The notes beneath the pieces are model-generated. The model saw only the letters and a list, made by a program, of their open reading frames with translations. It made no database searches and was not told the origin of the DNA. From Owenia fusiformis (Eukaryota; Annelida; Polychaeta; Sabellida; Oweniidae): DNA of 64,000 nt. The stretch's first letter is position 1. Each line of letters opens with the position of its first letter. Positions 34,649 through 44,025 of the stretch are shown piece by piece. The stretch is from the NCBI GenBank assembly GCA_903813345.2, contig CAIIXF020000003.1, positions 13,034,931-13,098,930 of the forward strand, read 5' to 3'. A program made the translations under genes and the position numbers.

Positions 34649-35498
34649 TCATCAAAGTGCACCCTGACCTTAATTCATTTTTAGATCTTTCATATAAACA
34701 AATACTACACTCCCCTCCATAAGTTTGGCAACCTTTTTTCCCCATTGAACTACGTGTTAAAGCCTCTTTACATTTGAATTTTTATTTACTTAACCGGTGA
34801 TGAAATAGCTTATAATATTGATGGAAACGTAACTTGACTTTATTTCCAATACCTCCAAATTTTCTCAATTTTTTCCTGAATTACAATAGGTCGAAAATTG
34901 ATGATAAATTTGATGAATTTTTGAAAATCGTCATTCCCATGTAATCCAATGGGAAATGGAGGGTTCGGGGCAAATCAAAAATCAGGATATATTTTCAGTA
35001 AAAGATTCAGCAAAAAATATTTTTATATAGAAAATTGAATTGTCTAACTTTTTTGATTACTAAGTGTTTAGTTTATTTGATGAATATTAAAGTTACAGCG
35101 TTTCAAAGTCATTTTTGAAAATAATTTTTCGCCTCCTTTGTTATTTCAATGGGAGAGGTTTTTTGAAAAACAATTTTGACTTTAAAGCCCTATAACTTTG
35201 TTGAACCTGAAGAAACATATCAATTTTTTGTTAAATAAAGCTAGCAAATTCAATTGCCTGCCTAACTCGTATTTTTTGCAAGGACTCGGATGGATGGATA
35301 TTCTGTCATATGACTTTCGGCAAACCTACCATTTCTCATTGGTTAACATGGGAATGTCGATTTTCAAAAATCATCAAATCTATCATCAATTTTCGACCTA
35401 TTGTAATTGAGGAAAAAAATTGAGAAAATTTGGAGGTATTGGAATTAAGGTCAAATCACGTTCCCATCAATAGTTTAAGTATTTTCATTGCAGGTTAA

Positions 35499-35501
<3 letters not shown>

Positions 35502-35535
<34 letters not shown>
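35502..35535 (-). repeat. Poly-A tail of the LINE (34 T on the plus strand)
   Basis: An uninterrupted run of 34 T on the plus strand, preceded on the minus strand by repeated AATA words including AATAAA. It fixes the 3' end and the minus orientation of the element. Confidence 0.95.
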
Positions 35536-35537
<2 letters not shown>

Positions 35538-35654
35538 TTATTTATTGGAAACGCTTTTATTACAGCGGAACACAAATGGTTCTTCCAGACATTGGCAAAA
35601 CATTTAAAAGCATATATCAGTTTACAGGCATTATATATAAGAAACTAAAACATG

Positions 35655-38600
35655 TTATTGGGTCTGGGGTTTATATACACATTTTAAAAGACCCTTTACA
35701 CATTTATCAAACTTAAAAGCTTCTTCTTGTCCCCACAATGTAAAAATGTCCTCACCTAAGGCCCAACATGTTTTAATTTGCACACTGGCTGATAGAAGAC
35801 CCGACGATAGTGCTGGATTACATTTTTCAATAACATTTTTATAAAAAGTATTTCTATCATTACCAAAGAAAGGGCAAACAAAAAGTCTATGTTGGATGGT
35901 GTCTTTTACATTTTTATCACATAACGTACATATTCCATTTCCCTGTCCCCATTTTTCGTATTCTGTTTGTAAGCCAAAACACCCTGATCTAGCTTTGAAC
36001 TTTAATTTTTGCCCATAGAAGTCAAAATCTGTGGTCAGGTAGTTTTTTAAGAAGGGATGGGGATTTAGACATCGATACAGTGAGAGTGAAGACTTTTCAT
36101 TCAATGCAGATTTAAAATTATTAAGCCTTTCTTGATCTGATATTTTGATAAGGGCCTGATACCAGTCAATATCATCTCTGTAGATAACATCATCCAGTCC
36201 ATATTTTGTTAGGATGGATTTTATGTTTGAAAAGTAAGGGAATGCTTTGCTTTCATCATTAGCACAGAAGCCATCATACATAGAATTAAATATCTTTTTG
36301 TGTAATGACCCTTCTTTGATATTACATTTTAGATATATAAAGTAATCTATTTGCCTTTTTTCAATGACATCAACAAGAGGTCTCCAGCCTAAATCACCTA
36401 AAAGTGCTTCTCTGGCTGGGCAACACCTAATTTGGAGAATTGATCTCCCAATATTATATTGCATTGATTTCATTTTATCCGTGTTAGTTTTGTTTAACAT
36501 GAATATAGGACAGCCATGAAGAATGGCAGGGACAAACATTGAGTTGTACATTTTCTCCCCAAATTTGAGACGCATGACATTACAGTGTTTTGTCAAAGTG
36601 GAGACTATCATACCTTGAATTCGTTTAGATTTTTCAGCAAGGAAGTCAATGTGGCCAGAGTCTTTTAGAGACCGATCAAAATATATCCCTAGATACTTAT
36701 AACTTTTAACCTCAAATAATTCATGGCTGCCTAAGATCCATTTTTTATTTTTGTCAATTCTTTTCCCAATGACCATAACCTTTGATTTTTTAGGGCTAAA
36801 ATTGAACCCCCATTTAATAGAAAAGATGTCAGCAATTTTTAACATTCTGTTCATTGTAGATTCATTTTCGGCAAGTAAAACAACATCATCGGCGAACATA
36901 AGAACTGGGACCTTTTCATTTTCAAAAGGTAACCCTATATCTTCATTGTTGAACATTTCAACAAGGTCGCTCATAACAAGGGAAAACAGAGTCGGGGAGA
37001 GGCAGCAACCCTGTTTTAGGCTGTAGACAGGGTTGCACTCTTCCCACTCTGTTGAAATTGTTCCAAAAATCACTTTGCTTTTAACTCCCACATATAATTC
37101 CCTCAAAATGCGCCAGACTTTGCCTTGAATCCCCTTTTCCCATAATCGTAAAAATAAAAGGTCCCTGTTGACCACGTCGAAGGCTTTAGAGATGTCCAAA
37201 AAAGATAAATAGGTCTTAAGGTTGTTGTTTTTCCTCATGCTACAGATACCTTTGAGGGCAAAAATATGATTTTCTAATCTCAAACCTGATCTAAAGGCGC
37301 CTTGCAAGTCACCCAAAACGTTATTAACTTCGAAAAACTTCAAGATCTTAGATTCCATAATAGAGGTGAAAAGCTTGTAAATGTTAGAGTTTATTGTTAT
37401 GCCTCTATAGTTGTCAAGTATTTCCTTATCTGAATTCTTGTGAATGGGAAATAAAAGACCTTCTTTCCATTCTTTTTGTTCTCTGATCTTCACTTGATAA
37501 AATATTTCAGATATTGATTTAATTATAATAGGCCCCCCTTGCTTCAGAAATTCATTTGGAATTTGATCTGTTCCACATGCTTTACCATTACTTAACCCTT
37601 TGATACATTCGGAAACTTCACCTTCATCAAATGTAACATCAAATAAAGCATTGTCTGAAAATGTAGATGACATATGAAGCTCTCTAAGTTGCTGAGACAA
37701 GTCTGTTTTTACTGAACGATCATTTACATTGTTGGGACCAACATTTTTCCAGTATTTAGCAATTGACTGAGATACTTTCCGAGGGTCAGTTATTATACAT
37801 TTTGGGTCATCTGGGTCTTTTATTTGTATTGGGTGTCCTGCTTTTGCATTGAACATTTTTAATGTTTTCCAAAAAGATTTTGAATTAGATTTCTTTGAGG
37901 CATTCTTTGTGATAGTCTTAATATGGTTTTGAATGTGTACTTGTTTAATCTTATCACGAACTTGCTCTTTTCTTTGAATATATAAATCCCACATTTCTTG
38001 CAGCACATTGGGGTCGCATGTTTTGGCGCGTTTCCAATACCTAAAGAAACGACATGCTTCCCTTCTATTTTTGATTAATTGTTTGATTTCTTCATTCCAG
38101 AATGATACATAGTTGGGGGAGATTACCTTAGTTCCCACGGACCCATAGGCTGCCTCTTTGACTTTACCCTTCCAAACTGCCCATGCTTCCTCAATATTAG
38201 AGTATAATGAAATATCCCAGGAATTAAATTGTTTTGTTATAAGTTGCTGGAACTTTGTCCAGTCTGTATTTTCTGAGATTTTCCAACTTGGTGTTTTAAT
38301 TACTTCATTTGACATTTTATTTTTAGATTTGGATTTAGAATCTGACCCGCAACAAGAGCCTTCAACAACAAGAAAAGCGTGGCTGCTGCCAATAGACACA
38401 TCGTGATTTTCATGAATAACCATTTTATCATAAATACTCATAAATCTGTCATTGACCAAAATATAATCAAGTGTGGATGACTGGTTGTTGCGGGCCCATG
38501 TTACCTCACCTTCACATTCTTCAGTTAAATTAAGTATAGTACAATTGGTTGCCTCACTGAGGACTTCTATGAATTTACCATTGTGACTGCTTTGACCACT

Positions 38601-39200
38601 ATTGAATACTTTTATGCGTCCATTAAAGTCACCCATAAGGAGGGTACATTCGTTGCTATTATCAAATTGAGAAATGTCTTTGATTAGTTCCTCAGTAAGG
38701 GCTTCTGTAAGAGCAGGATTCTTCCCATCATTTGGAAAGTATGCAACTCCAACATTAAGAATTACATTGACTATCTTTACCTTTAACCAATATCTTTCAA
38801 ATTCATCATTAAGTGAATCTAAGTGGTTTTCTTTTAAAATAGTAACTTTATCTCTTTTTATGAAAAAACCAACACCACCACCAGATCTATTGACTCTGTT
38901 CTTACCAAACCATTCATATTCCTTATTACTGACAGTAGGGGTATTCGAGTCTTTGAAAAATGTTTCACACACTCCTACAATGTCAAACTGTTTCATTGAC
39001 AGAAGATTATCAAGCTCGTGTTGTTTTGCTAATCCTAAGTATTCTACATTGTTGAATGCGATACTTAAAGGAAAATTGGCATTGTTCTTGCGTTTGTGTG
39101 CACCCCTTCGTGAACGTTTATGTAATTTACGAGGCTTTGTGTGTGATCTAGGGACATTATCTTTGCATTGTGGGGATGGGGCGATAACTTCACCAAGAAT
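35655..39200 (-). CDS. LINE ORF2: AP endonuclease, reverse transcriptase, C-terminal CCHC
   Basis: Open from the ORF1 stop (39,201-39,203) for 1,181 codons. The first ATG is at 38,996 (1,113 aa), but that Met lies inside the endonuclease: the 68 codons before it include the family's start strand (LSIAFNNVEYLGLAKQHEL). Numbered from that Met, endonuclease motifs are ETFF (11-14), MGDFNGR (121-127), TLDYIL (175-180) and SSHAFLV (204-210, where SDH is usual). Reverse transcriptase follows: NYRGITINS (529-537), LQGAFRSG (564-571), FLDISKAFD (599-607), LKQGCCLSPTLF (660-671), FADD (701-704) and YKYLGI (766-771). A C-x2-C-x10-H-x4-C finger lies at 1023-1041. The protein nicks target DNA and primes reverse transcription there. 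Translation probably needs re-initiation or TAG read-through, since ORF1 is in the same frame. Confidence 0.95.
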   Translation of the reverse strand: MLGEVIAPSPQCKDNVPRSHTKPRKLHKRSRRGAHKRKNNANFPLSIAFNNVEYLGLAKQHELDNLLSMKQFDIVGVCETFFKDSNTPTVSNKEYEWFGKNRVNRSGGGVGFFIKRDKVTILKENHLDSLNDEFERYWLKVKIVNVILNVGVAYFPNDGKNPALTEALTEELIKDISQFDNSNECTLLMGDFNGRIKVFNSGQSSHNGKFIEVLSEATNCTILNLTEECEGEVTWARNNQSSTLDYILVNDRFMSIYDKMVIHENHDVSIGSSHAFLVVEGSCCGSDSKSKSKNKMSNEVIKTPSWKISENTDWTKFQQLITKQFNSWDISLYSNIEEAWAVWKGKVKEAAYGSVGTKVISPNYVSFWNEEIKQLIKNRREACRFFRYWKRAKTCDPNVLQEMWDLYIQRKEQVRDKIKQVHIQNHIKTITKNASKKSNSKSFWKTLKMFNAKAGHPIQIKDPDDPKCIITDPRKVSQSIAKYWKNVGPNNVNDRSVKTDLSQQLRELHMSSTFSDNALFDVTFDEGEVSECIKGLSNGKACGTDQIPNEFLKQGGPIIIKSISEIFYQVKIREQKEWKEGLLFPIHKNSDKEILDNYRGITINSNIYKLFTSIMESKILKFFEVNNVLGDLQGAFRSGLRLENHIFALKGICSMRKNNNLKTYLSFLDISKAFDVVNRDLLFLRLWEKGIQGKVWRILRELYVGVKSKVIFGTISTEWEECNPVYSLKQGCCLSPTLFSLVMSDLVEMFNNEDIGLPFENEKVPVLMFADDVVLLAENESTMNRMLKIADIFSIKWGFNFSPKKSKVMVIGKRIDKNKKWILGSHELFEVKSYKYLGIYFDRSLKDSGHIDFLAEKSKRIQGMIVSTLTKHCNVMRLKFGEKMYNSMFVPAILHGCPIFMLNKTNTDKMKSMQYNIGRSILQIRCCPAREALLGDLGWRPLVDVIEKRQIDYFIYLKCNIKEGSLHKKIFNSMYDGFCANDESKAFPYFSNIKSILTKYGLDDVIYRDDIDWYQALIKISDQERLNNFKSALNEKSSLSLYRCLNPHPFLKNYLTTDFDFYGQKLKFKARSGCFGLQTEYEKWGQGNGICTLCDKNVKDTIQHRLFVCPFFGNDRNTFYKNVIEKCNPALSSGLLSASVQIKTCWALGEDIFTLWGQEEAFKFDKCVKGLLKCVYKPQTQ

Positions 39201-40568
39201 CTAGAACCGGTTGAAATCTTGGTGCCCTTGGTCCACCATCCTGTTTGCAGGACATCTTGAGACTTTGTGTCCAAGCTGATTGCACCCACGGCAACGTACG
39301 GTGGCAGGGTGCCAACATGAGCTAGTGAGGTGGCTGGCCTCCCCACATTTGATGCATCTTAAGGAGTGTCCTTGTTGAGGTTTAGATTGTTCGTGAGTTG
39401 TCGCATCTGTTTGATTATTGGGAGATTGGCGAGCGTTATTTCTATGTTTCTTGTTCACTGTTGTCCAGTCATTGGTTCCATGATTGAGGTCATCATTATT
39501 GTTATTATTATCTTGGTTCTGTTGATTCTGTTTGTTGAAGGCATTCTTGTTACGGTTATAGTACGGTTTGGTAATGTCCTTGCCTTTCGTTTTGAGCTTC
39601 ATATTGATAGCCAATCGGTTTGTTCCTGGTTTCGATAAGTGGAGGCCATCACCATGTAAAAACCCATCATTAATGGAATTGTCTTGGAGCTTAAACGAGA
39701 GGTCATTGTTTATGAAAGTGACACTTGCATCTTCATCAGAGCAGATGCCTTGTAGTGTGGCATTGACAGTGTCAACCTTTTCTTGGGCTGCTGGTTTATC
39801 TGTGCGAGGGCATATACTAGACACAACTACTTCATTAGCAATGTTTTTGGCTCCTTTGATAAGCAGCTGGTATTGTTTAGCGATATCTTCTGGGGTGTTA
39901 TCTTTGCTGCAGTCGTTGCTACCTACTTGGAGAATGACCCTGTCATATGAAGCATTATTGTCCGTCAGTGATTTATGTACATCGTCCACTGTTCCACCTC
40001 GAATGCATTCAACTTCTGTGTTATGCAGTTTATTTGTATCAAAGTCTCGAATAATTGAGCTTCCGATAACCAGTGTCTTTGGTAATCCAGACTCAGTGCT
40101 ATGAGTTTTTGACAGCTGTGAGCGTAACTCTCGGCATTCTTTGTCTAGTTCGCAACATTGTGCTGTTTTCATAGCTAGCTGACTGACCAAGTCCGCATTA
40201 GTCTTTTGTAGGCCCTGCATCAGCTTATTTGTTGTATCTATACTAGACTGCATGGTGGATAGTGCTTTAAGGACTGCTGTTACATCATTCTTTGTTGTAA
40301 GTGACTTCTTTGGTCTCCCTTTGGTTTTTGGGGTCTTAGATATAATAGCACGTGGTCTCAGAGTTCGTATGGCACTAGCATCAACACTGCTAGTTTCCCC
40401 CTCCCTCTCATCTTCAGATTCCAGTTGTGTTTCTTGGATCAGATTGACTGATGTAGTGAGGCCAGAGGTCATTGAAATGTCACCTTGTTCTGATTGTGTT
40501 GGTGACTGTGAGCCCAATAGTTGGCTTACAGTTGGAGAATCAGACTCTGAAGCAATATTAGTAGCCAT
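39201..40568 (-). CDS. LINE ORF1: coiled coil, SGNH esterase-like domain, two CCHC knuckles
   Basis: 455 aa. Residues 1-75 are acidic, Ser/Thr-rich and probably disordered. A basic patch (80-94, KTPKTKGRPKKSLTT) precedes a predicted coiled coil (about 97-155). An SGNH-hydrolase-like domain runs about 164-325, with block I LVIGSSII (166-173), the GSND block (216-219) and HGDGLH (305-310) giving the Asp/His pair. An Asn/Gln-rich linker leads to two C-x2-C-x4-H-x4-C knuckles (405-418 and 426-439). By family, it is an RNA-binding chaperone of the retrotransposition particle; the esterase's role is unsettled. The start is the first ATG after the 5' UTR, about 312 nt from the element's 5' end. It ends in TAG in frame with ORF2. 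Confidence 0.93.
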   Translation of the reverse strand: MATNIASESDSPTVSQLLGSQSPTQSEQGDISMTSGLTTSVNLIQETQLESEDEREGETSSVDASAIRTLRPRAIISKTPKTKGRPKKSLTTKNDVTAVLKALSTMQSSIDTTNKLMQGLQKTNADLVSQLAMKTAQCCELDKECRELRSQLSKTHSTESGLPKTLVIGSSIIRDFDTNKLHNTEVECIRGGTVDDVHKSLTDNNASYDRVILQVGSNDCSKDNTPEDIAKQYQLLIKGAKNIANEVVVSSICPRTDKPAAQEKVDTVNATLQGICSDEDASVTFINNDLSFKLQDNSINDGFLHGDGLHLSKPGTNRLAINMKLKTKGKDITKPYYNRNKNAFNKQNQQNQDNNNNNDDLNHGTNDWTTVNKKHRNNARQSPNNQTDATTHEQSKPQQGHSLRCIKCGEASHLTSSCWHPATVRCRGCNQLGHKVSRCPANRMVDQGHQDFNRF

Positions 40569-40974
40569 ATCAAGCCAATTACTGGTCTACTGCAAGGTTG
40601 TCCTTATGAGCTTAGCCTACTGACTGAAGCCAATTAATCCAAGTGTTTATCAGCCTGTACTATTAGTTCTGAACTTTCTCAAAATATCCAGAAAAGTTTG
40701 TGCTAAAAACTCTTTTGGTACTAAAGTTTATTCTTTAAAAGTTTCTCTATGCGTTCTCAATATGTTCATGAATGTCTCTGCAAAAGTATGTGATCAGACT
40801 TTGCGTCCTTCTTGAGATTTTTGTAAATTTGTCTGGAGCAAAAATTGTGTGACTTTACACTTTACACTAAGCTACTATAGTAAGTAAATAAAAATTCAAA
40901 GGTAAAGAGGCTTTAACACGTAGTTCAATGGGGGAAAAAAGGTTGCCAAACTTATGGAGGGGAGTGTACTCGTA

Positions 40975-42150
40975 TGTCTACTCCCTGTCCATCCGATGCT
41001 ATTAGCAAAATTCCCTATTTCTGCATCTTTCTTTTGTCTGTTCTCGTAAAGAGAATTTGTTTGGTCATAAAAATATGGCTTCAAAGAAATTGGCAATTTT
41101 TTCTTCTATTTCAAGTGGAGTAAGGGAACATGGGACAAAACGGCCCCCTGGGGCAAAGGGGCCCATCGAAATATCTTTTGAACTATAAAAAGATGGTTCT
41201 TCAAAAGTCACATAATCGAATTTTAAAATTTCCGCCACCTTTTTCACCCCCCATTTTTAACCAAGCAGCGTCTCGCTTTACGTAAGAGGTAATTCTACTT
41301 TTCACTCTCTTTTTTTGCAAATTACCCCTCCCACGAGTATCTCTATAAAATCCGGCAACAATAGAATATGGTTTTGGTTTAACATTTTACATATAGATTG
41401 CATATTTATTCTTTATTTGTAAAAATTTCGAGCTTCAAATATTAGGTAAATTAAAATGACGTCTATTTGAAAATTCACATGTCTTTGGGGCAAAGCGGCC
41501 CACATATGTTATAATATACAAAATCTTATTGTACAAGAACATTTGATTTTCAAACATAACGATTTTAACATTTGGTTTGTACCTTATTTCCTTCCGACAC
41601 ATATCGAATGACTAGAATTATGGTAGGGGTTAAGAATACTTCATCTGTCAAAGGTTTGAACGTCTGAGATAAGATGTGTGTGGATGAGTCTTGTAATTGA
41701 TTAATTTTGGTTTTAAACCCATGTAACTGAGGGTGGGCCGTTTTGCCCCACCCATGGGCCGTTTTGCCCCACTTTCGACAATATTTTTGACCATTGAAAA
41801 ATCACAGAAGATAGTCCTAGGCAAGTATAAAACACTCCAAAAATGTAAACCACAAACCATTAAACAGATTAAAGTGGAACATCAAAGTGCGCGATGATTG
41901 ACAGATGAGAAAATATCCCGTACAGAACAACTTAAAACTAAATTTTTAGGGCCGTTTTGCCCCATGTTCCCTTACCCTCTTCCCTAGACACATCTAAATC
42001 TTTATCATCCACCAGCTCACTAGCATTGTTATTGTCTTTTCCCACCTGTCTTCCGAAGGCCTTCCTCATATATGGCCCATTGGCCTTATCCCCTCTATCC
42101 TAAAGCCTTTGGCGTATTAACTGTTATTGAGACAGTGAACTTTCGTATTA
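40975..42150 (-). pseudogene. Coding-like fragment on the minus strand, split by a MITE
   Basis: On either side of the 41,120-41,975 element the minus strand reads like protein. Upstream (about 42,110-41,978) it contains GPYMRKAFGRQ and ASELVDDKDLDVSREE; downstream (41,118-41,067) it contains PLEIEEKIANFFEAIFL. The frame is lost soon after. Lying inside R6, it could be a remnant of that element's transposase or a host exon. No family was recognised. Confidence 0.3.
41120..41975. mobile_element. R10 TIR element, 0.86 kb, ends GTAAGGGAACATGGG
   Basis: Termini GTAAGGGAACATGGGACAAA and (reversed) GTAAGGGAACATGGGGCAAA, followed by ACGGCCC on both sides. The motif GGGCCGTTTTGCCCCA recurs twice internally at about 41,735-41,772. 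Non-coding. Confidence 0.88.
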
Positions 42151-42806
42151 AAATTGTGACCCTTGAAAATACTGTACTCACAAAAACATTCAGAAGATTT
42201 TTAAAATAAATGATTTGTAATAGTATATGCATGAGTGAATATACGCATAAAAATGTATCACTCTATTCAATGTGTATGGCAGACATATACGATTAATGTC
42301 AATATAAGAACGACTAGATCGACCCACCCACCAAGCCATTCAAATGTGTGTCATTATTTTACAGTAAGCCTAATCGTTCCATTTATGTTTTATAAAAAAT
42401 CTCTGACAGTGTGTAATAATTATGATTCCTTACCTCATTCTTTTTAATACCTTTATATCACTTTATAAGTAATCATTATTAAGATTTATCAAACAAATCA
42501 GCACGCAAAATCCCAAGATGACCGTGCGATGCCACCGGGCGCCGTAAGATAATCGTACGATGACCGGGCGGGACACGGCCGGGTAGGTACCGATGAGTTT
42601 GGTTGAGAAAAAATCGCCAAGACATCGGCAACTTTTATCTCCGCGATAAAACTCTGCCGGCGCCCGTACGATGTCTAAAAATCGGCCGATGAGTGGCGAT
42701 CATCGCCCGGCGCCCGTACGATGCCCGGGCTCGCCGGCCGATTTCAAACAAAATACTCATCGGCCGGGCGCCGTAGTGAAAATCGGAGCCTATGTGACCA
42801 AGGCAT

Positions 42807-43670
42807 TAATTGACATGTTTAGGTCAAAAAACAATCGTCATCATCCATATTAAAGTGAGCGGGGGTTATAATTATAGCTATTGTTGATAGCGTATATTGG
42901 AGTAAAAGTGTATATTTAATTTATCCACTGATAGACAATTATGAAAAATAAATAAAGAATAAAAACGCATTATTTGTTTGATAACTGTGTCTTGTTTTCA
43001 TGTTGTTGATGACTACCCGCATTCAACTTTACTCCTTAAAAGAGAGCTTCGTCTTCACTAGACTGCGCGCAGGGTAATTGATGAGATACTGTAATTGCAA
43101 AACCTGTTGAAAAATTGGACAGCATATGAATGATATCAGGATTCAATTGAAGCACGGTTTCCTTTAAATTCCGAAATTCCAAAATGATACTCCTTAACAA
43201 ATTATTTTTGTGTATAAATATTTCATTGACTACTAGCTCATGGACAATAAGCCAGGATATTAGAACGTATGCAATTACACTTAAAAACGTCTTCGCAATA
43301 AACCATCGTCAGTATCATCCTACAATGGGAACAGAAGAATACCTCAATGAGACTTATCTCAGTCAAACATTCCCCATATGAGAGAATTCTCTTGTGTATA
43401 TCAGTATCATTGGTGGATCCAGAAGCTTACAAGGAGGGGGCACATATCAAGTCTGGAAACAATTTCCAAAACATTTTTGGGCTCATATTAACCCAAATAA
43501 TGCCCAAAAGGCCCATTAAACTTTGGGCCCCCTTTTATTTTTGGGCCCAATGCCAAACCCCTGGATCCGCCAGTGAGTATACTATCCACATGATCAAATG
43601 TGCTGAATTGTGTTTTATGGATTATTGCGTTGGTTGTGCGGACTGCGGATGTATGTTGGTTCCGCTCTAA
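42807..43670. other. Intergenic; short match to 62,880-62,945
   Basis: 43,025-43,085 (ctccttaaaagagagcttcgtcttcactagactgcgcgcaggg) is a diverged copy of 62,890-62,943. No gene was recognised elsewhere in this stretch. Confidence 0.4.
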
Positions 43671-44025
43671 ATATATTTGGTAAGACAAGAATAGCCATGA
43701 TGGCAAGGCCGCCACCTATGTTATACCAAACCGATATTGGGCGCTGGCACATGCCATGTGACAAAGTAGCGTGAGATATAGCGTTAATTATATTTGGTAA
43801 GACAAGAATAGCCATGATGGCAAGACCGCCACCCATGTTATACCAAACCGATATTGGGCGCTGGCACATGCCATGTGACAAAGTAGCGTTAGATATAGGG
43901 TTAATTATATTTGGTAAGACAAGAATAGCCATGATGGCAAGGCCGCCACCCATGTTATGCCAAACCGATATTGGGCGCTGGCAAATGCCATGTGACAAAA
44001 TGGCGTTAAAATACCGTTCCACTAT
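43671..44025 (+). repeat. 117-bp minisatellite, about three units
   Basis: tatttggtaagac recurs at about 43,674, 43,791 and 43,908, i.e. every 117 bp, and units are nearly identical. Because 117 is divisible by three, open frames persist on both strands (39-residue repeats, on the minus strand containing QRPISVWYNMGGGLAIMAIL). No start context or flanking coding signal supports a gene. Confidence 0.9.

Larger units (their letters stand above)
35496..40886 (-). mobile_element. Full-length CR1-like LINE (non-LTR retrotransposon)
   Basis: The body is 35,502-40,880, flanked by a TAAGTA duplication (35,496-35,501 and 40,881-40,886). Read on the minus strand: ~310 nt 5' UTR, ORF1, a single TAG, ORF2, ~110 nt 3' UTR with AATAAA-containing end and an A-run of 34. 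Both ORFs are open over their full length. Long clean tail, short direct target duplication and intact frames point to a recent insertion. ORF1 with an SGNH esterase and CCHC knuckles is known from CR1-like elements; the poly-A tail is less usual for CR1 proper, so the clade is left as CR1-like. Confidence 0.92.
34708..40966. mobile_element. R2 foldback element, copy 2, split by a LINE
   Basis: TIRs CACTCCCCTCCATAAGTTTG at 34,708 and its complement ending at 40,966, both flanked by TA. The TA duplication and the CACTCC-type terminus suggest a Tc1/mariner-type transposase. Arms of ~250 bp (34,708-34,955 and 35,345-35,501 plus 40,887-40,966) surround a short middle. Without the LINE it is about 0.87 kb, non-coding. 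Confidence 0.88.
34049..42806. mobile_element. R6: outer element with GC-rich ends, heavily interrupted
   Basis: The termini ATGCCTAGGTCACATAG and (reversed) ATGCCTTGGTCACATAG lie 8.7 kb apart. Each is followed by GC-rich words (GGGCGCCGGCCGATGAG, ATCGGCCG, GTACGATG) foreign to the surrounding AT-rich DNA. Inside are a partial R8 copy, R2 with the LINE, the 41.1-42.0 kb element and a minus-strand coding-like fragment. That the two ends belong to one insertion is inferred from matching TIRs and opposite orientation; target duplications are not clear. Confidence 0.55.

Noticed and set aside
36751-37026. Plus-strand ORFs across the LINE (also 38,674-39,204 and 39,568-40,104)
   Set aside because: Antisense shadows of the conserved LINE ORF1 and ORF2 frames.
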